Assembly: GCF_000800015.1 (NCBI RefSeq)
Contig: NZ_JUGR01000001.1
Location: 310,001-374,000 of the forward strand
Source of the DNA: Terriglobus sp. TAA 43
GTDB taxonomy: Bacteria; Acidobacteriota; Terriglobia; Terriglobales; Acidobacteriaceae
Direction of reading: 5' to 3'
DNA: 64,000 nt
Part shown: positions 62,203 through 64,000 of the stretch, piece by piece
Position numbering within the stretch: the first letter of the stretch is position 1
Layout of the letters: each line of letters opens with the position of its first letter
Program-made: the position numbers and the translations under genes
Notes under the pieces: model-generated
Databases searched by the model: none
What the model saw: only the letters and a program-made list of their open reading frames with translations
What the model was told of the DNA's origin: nothing

Positions 62203-62730
62203 ATGGCGGAATTCGTTGTGAATGCGCAGAGGTTTGATCCGTACAAGAACTTTAAGTTCCGGCTGAAATGGGATGGCCGCTATGTGGCGGGAGTGAGCAA
62301 GGTATCTGCTCTGAAGCGAACGACGGAAGTTGTGAAGCACCGCGAGGGCGGCGATGCCAGTACGAGTCGTAAGTCACCCGGACGTACGGAATACGATGCG
62401 ATCACGCTGGAACGCGGTGTGACCCACGACCCTGATTTTGAGGCTTGGGCGGCGAAGGTATGGCAACTGCAGGCTGGATTGGGTGCAGAGGTGTCTCTGA
62501 AAGATTTTCGTAAGGACATCATCCTTGACCTTTACAACGAAGCCGGGCAACTTGCGATCAGTTACAAGATTTATCGCGCGTGGGTTTCGGAATATCAGGC
62601 GCTGCCCGATCTGGACGCAAATGCGAATGCAGTTGCTATCCAACACTTGAAGCTTGAGAACGAGGGCTGGGAACGCGATACCTCCGTGACAGAGCCTACA
62701 GAACCAACTTTCACTTCAACACGTGCTTAA
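62203..62730 (+). CDS. Contractile injection system tube protein
   Basis: This 175-residue protein is of the T4 gp19-like tail tube family (FDPYKNFKFRLKWDGRYVAG, then EVVKHREGGDASTSRKSPGR, ITLERGVTHDPDFEAWA and QHLKLENEGWERDTS). It stacks as hexamers to form the inner tube. AAGGAAGGAAGAG before the ATG is a strong ribosome binding site, and only 15 bases separate it from the sheath gene. High expression relative to other parts is expected. Confidence 0.93.
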   Translation: MAEFVVNAQRFDPYKNFKFRLKWDGRYVAGVSKVSALKRTTEVVKHREGGDASTSRKSPGRTEYDAITLERGVTHDPDFEAWAAKVWQLQAGLGAEVSLKDFRKDIILDLYNEAGQLAISYKIYRAWVSEYQALPDLDANANAVAIQHLKLENEGWERDTSVTEPTEPTFTSTRA

Positions 62731-62840
62731 TGCGTAATCGCATGAATGTCCCCACGGAGTCACCATGACTCTGATATATCGTTTGCTCCACGAAGCACAT
62801 GCCTGATTCACTACGCGTTTGCGTTAGGCGGAGAGCACCA

Positions 62841-63551
62841 ATGTGTCCACTGGAAGGAGAACGTCTGCTTCAAGCATGGGAAGACGCCGCCGCATCTGAT
62901 CCGGTGCGGCGTCCCTTGCGCATGTTGATGCATGCCATGCCGGAGATGAATGCTGGTGCGCTGGAAAACATGTCGCTGCTTCGACGCAATCGGTTGCTGC
63001 TGGAGTTGTATGCAACGACGTTCGGCTCGACGTTGCAGGGATTGGCAATCTGTCAGTCCTGCGGCTCTGCGATGGAGTTCGATAGTGACGTTGAAGACTT
63101 ACTAAGTACTCTTCCTGAAATAGATGAGGGTGAAGGAGGTCCTGTGCATGCGATTACGAGTCGCATGCTGCTTAGCGCTTTACAGGAAGAGGACGCGCTT
63201 AGCAGGGAACGGTTACTTCTGTCGCTGTGCACCGGTGGCGATCCTTGCGACCTGAGTGCATTGGACGAATCGCTCCTGGAAAAGCTTCGCCTCAACGTAT
63301 CTGTAGCCAACGCAGATGCAGAGATGTGTTGCCGAATTCGGTGTGCAGAATGTGGCGAAGTGAATCGCGTGGACTTCGATCCCGCCTACTTCGTGTGGTT
63401 AGCTGTGCGTCATCGTGCCTCCTTATTGATGGCAGATGTGCATGATATTGCGAGTGCGTACGGGTGGACAGAAAGTTCAATTATTGCAATGTCTTCGGCA
63501 CGCCGCGAAGTGTACCTGGTCAAGATTGCGGAAGAGAGGTCGGCAGCATGA
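62841..63551 (+). CDS. T4-type baseplate hub assembly chaperone, zinc-ribbon containing
   Basis: I prefer the ATG at 62841 (GGAG seven bases before it) to the one at 62799. The roughly 236-residue protein has LRRNRLLLELYATTFGSTLQ, typical of the T4 base plate protein family found in extracellular injection systems. Two Cys pairs follow, CQSCG and CAECG, forming what looks like a split zinc ribbon. Such proteins are thought to help assemble the baseplate hub. The region between it and the tube gene (62731-62840) is only 110 bases and holds no clear gene. The next gene starts at an ATGA overlap. Confidence 0.72.
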   Translation: MCPLEGERLLQAWEDAAASDPVRRPLRMLMHAMPEMNAGALENMSLLRRNRLLLELYATTFGSTLQGLAICQSCGSAMEFDSDVEDLLSTLPEIDEGEGGPVHAITSRMLLSALQEEDALSRERLLLSLCTGGDPCDLSALDESLLEKLRLNVSVANADAEMCCRIRCAECGEVNRVDFDPAYFVWLAVRHRASLLMADVHDIASAYGWTESSIIAMSSARREVYLVKIAEERSAA

Positions 63552-64000
63552 ACGGCCTGCTGTCACGCGTTCTGCAACGCGCTACCCATCCCGGTGGGGG
63601 ACTAGAACCCTTGCGTACTTCACGTGCGGGATTGCGTGCGCGCGTTGCTTCCTCGATGACGTTTCCAGCAGAGGAGGTTCGCGAGGTAGATGCCCGTGTG
63701 CCTATCGCAGGAAGTGCTGTAGAAAGAACAGGAACGTCGACGCGACCAATCCTCCCTATCCCCGCGAAGGCGATTGGCGACTCTTTCACACGCGTTGAAG
63801 AGCGAGAGAGTGCTGCTTTGCATGCTGTGCCTCACCAGCGAGTGAAACAGCCTTCAACGAATCCAGTGGAGAGTGCGAGTGCGCGTGAGGCGTTTGCGAA
63901 TCATGAAGCTGCCAACACGATCGTTGCTACAGTTGGTGGGTTTCCAGAGCATAGTGCGGCTGGTGCTGCGAAAGAACTGCAGAGGGAACGTTCTGAAAGA
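63548..64000 (+). CDS. Injection-system operon gene, 5' part
   Basis: An ATG at 63548 overlaps the previous stop (ATGA), and the frame stays open to the window edge (151 codons). The start reads MNGLLSRVLQRATHPGGGLE; the rest is polar and low in order, rich in Ala, Val, Arg and Glu. I see no recognisable domain. In such operons this position often holds a protein of variable, disordered sequence. Truncated here. Confidence 0.65.
   Translation, partial: MNGLLSRVLQRATHPGGGLEPLRTSRAGLRARVASSMTFPAEEVREVDARVPIAGSAVERTGTSTRPILPIPAKAIGDSFTRVEERESAALHAVPHQRVKQPSTNPVESASAREAFANHEAANTIVATVGGFPEHSAAGAAKELQRERSER

Noticed and set aside
62765..62803. 12-codon frame (MTLIYRLLHEAHA) between tube and hub chaperone as a small eCIS protein
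   Set aside because: The position suits the small protein often found there, but the frame is far too short and the sequence does not match what I recall of that family.

Overview
The window looks like chromosome of a soil Acidobacteriota bacterium, probably family Acidobacteriaceae (Terriglobales). The evidence is three very large Oar-like TonB-dependent receptors with an N-terminal carboxypeptidase-regulatory domain, YncE-like propellers beside them, two ECF sigma/anti-sigma pairs, a reg_prop/Y_Y_Y sensor kinase, and remnants of the TPR-type regulators common in this phylum. I assign this by gene content only.

Layout. 1-4.5 kb: end of a bacterial alpha-2-macroglobulin, a membrane protein, and convergent to them a SpoIID/HExxH fusion with a penicillin-binding-protein-like transpeptidase (envelope genes). 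4.8-8.2 kb: an ECF sigma/anti-sigma pair divergent from a Tat-exported metallophosphoesterase and a haem-binding/cytochrome c protein. 8.5-12.2 kb: asparagine synthase and an ArnT-type glycosyltransferase. 12.7-20.3 kb: a sugar island with a DMT exporter, an L-arabinokinase-like GHMP kinase and a DeoR repressor, divergent from a TonB receptor and a glycerophosphodiesterase. 20.3-28.4 kb: a propeller/TonB receptor/propeller operon flanked by two stretches of decayed gene fragments. 28.4-35.3 kb: sigma/anti-sigma, TonB receptor, and a type I phosphodiesterase, with clear terminators. 35.4-39.6 kb: more decayed genes around an unusual metallophosphoesterase with a GAF-like C-terminus.

39.7-52 kb is the most interesting part. 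A GRRM-type RiPP locus encodes a 132-residue precursor (grrA) ending in alternating W-H-N / W-G-N units, the radical SAM/SPASM maturase (grrM), two unrecognised exported proteins and a lactate/malate-dehydrogenase-like enzyme. Divergent from it are a sensor kinase and a NarL-type regulator. A family of palindromic sites built on TGTGG-AA-CCACA sits in the grrA/kinase intergenic region, and again 4 kb away between a stand-alone receiver gene and a three-gene operon of exported/membrane proteins. I infer one regulon that controls a cyclophane RiPP and its partners.

52-59.3 kb is a minus-strand set: a 1381-codon protein with a periplasmic amino-acid-receptor-like domain plus about ten membrane helices, an alpha-amylase-fold protein and a propeller protein. 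60 kb to the right edge is the start of an extracellular contractile injection system (sheath, tube, T4-type hub chaperone, and an unfinished gene), preceded by what may be an integrase remnant. No rRNA, tRNA or CRISPR array was seen.
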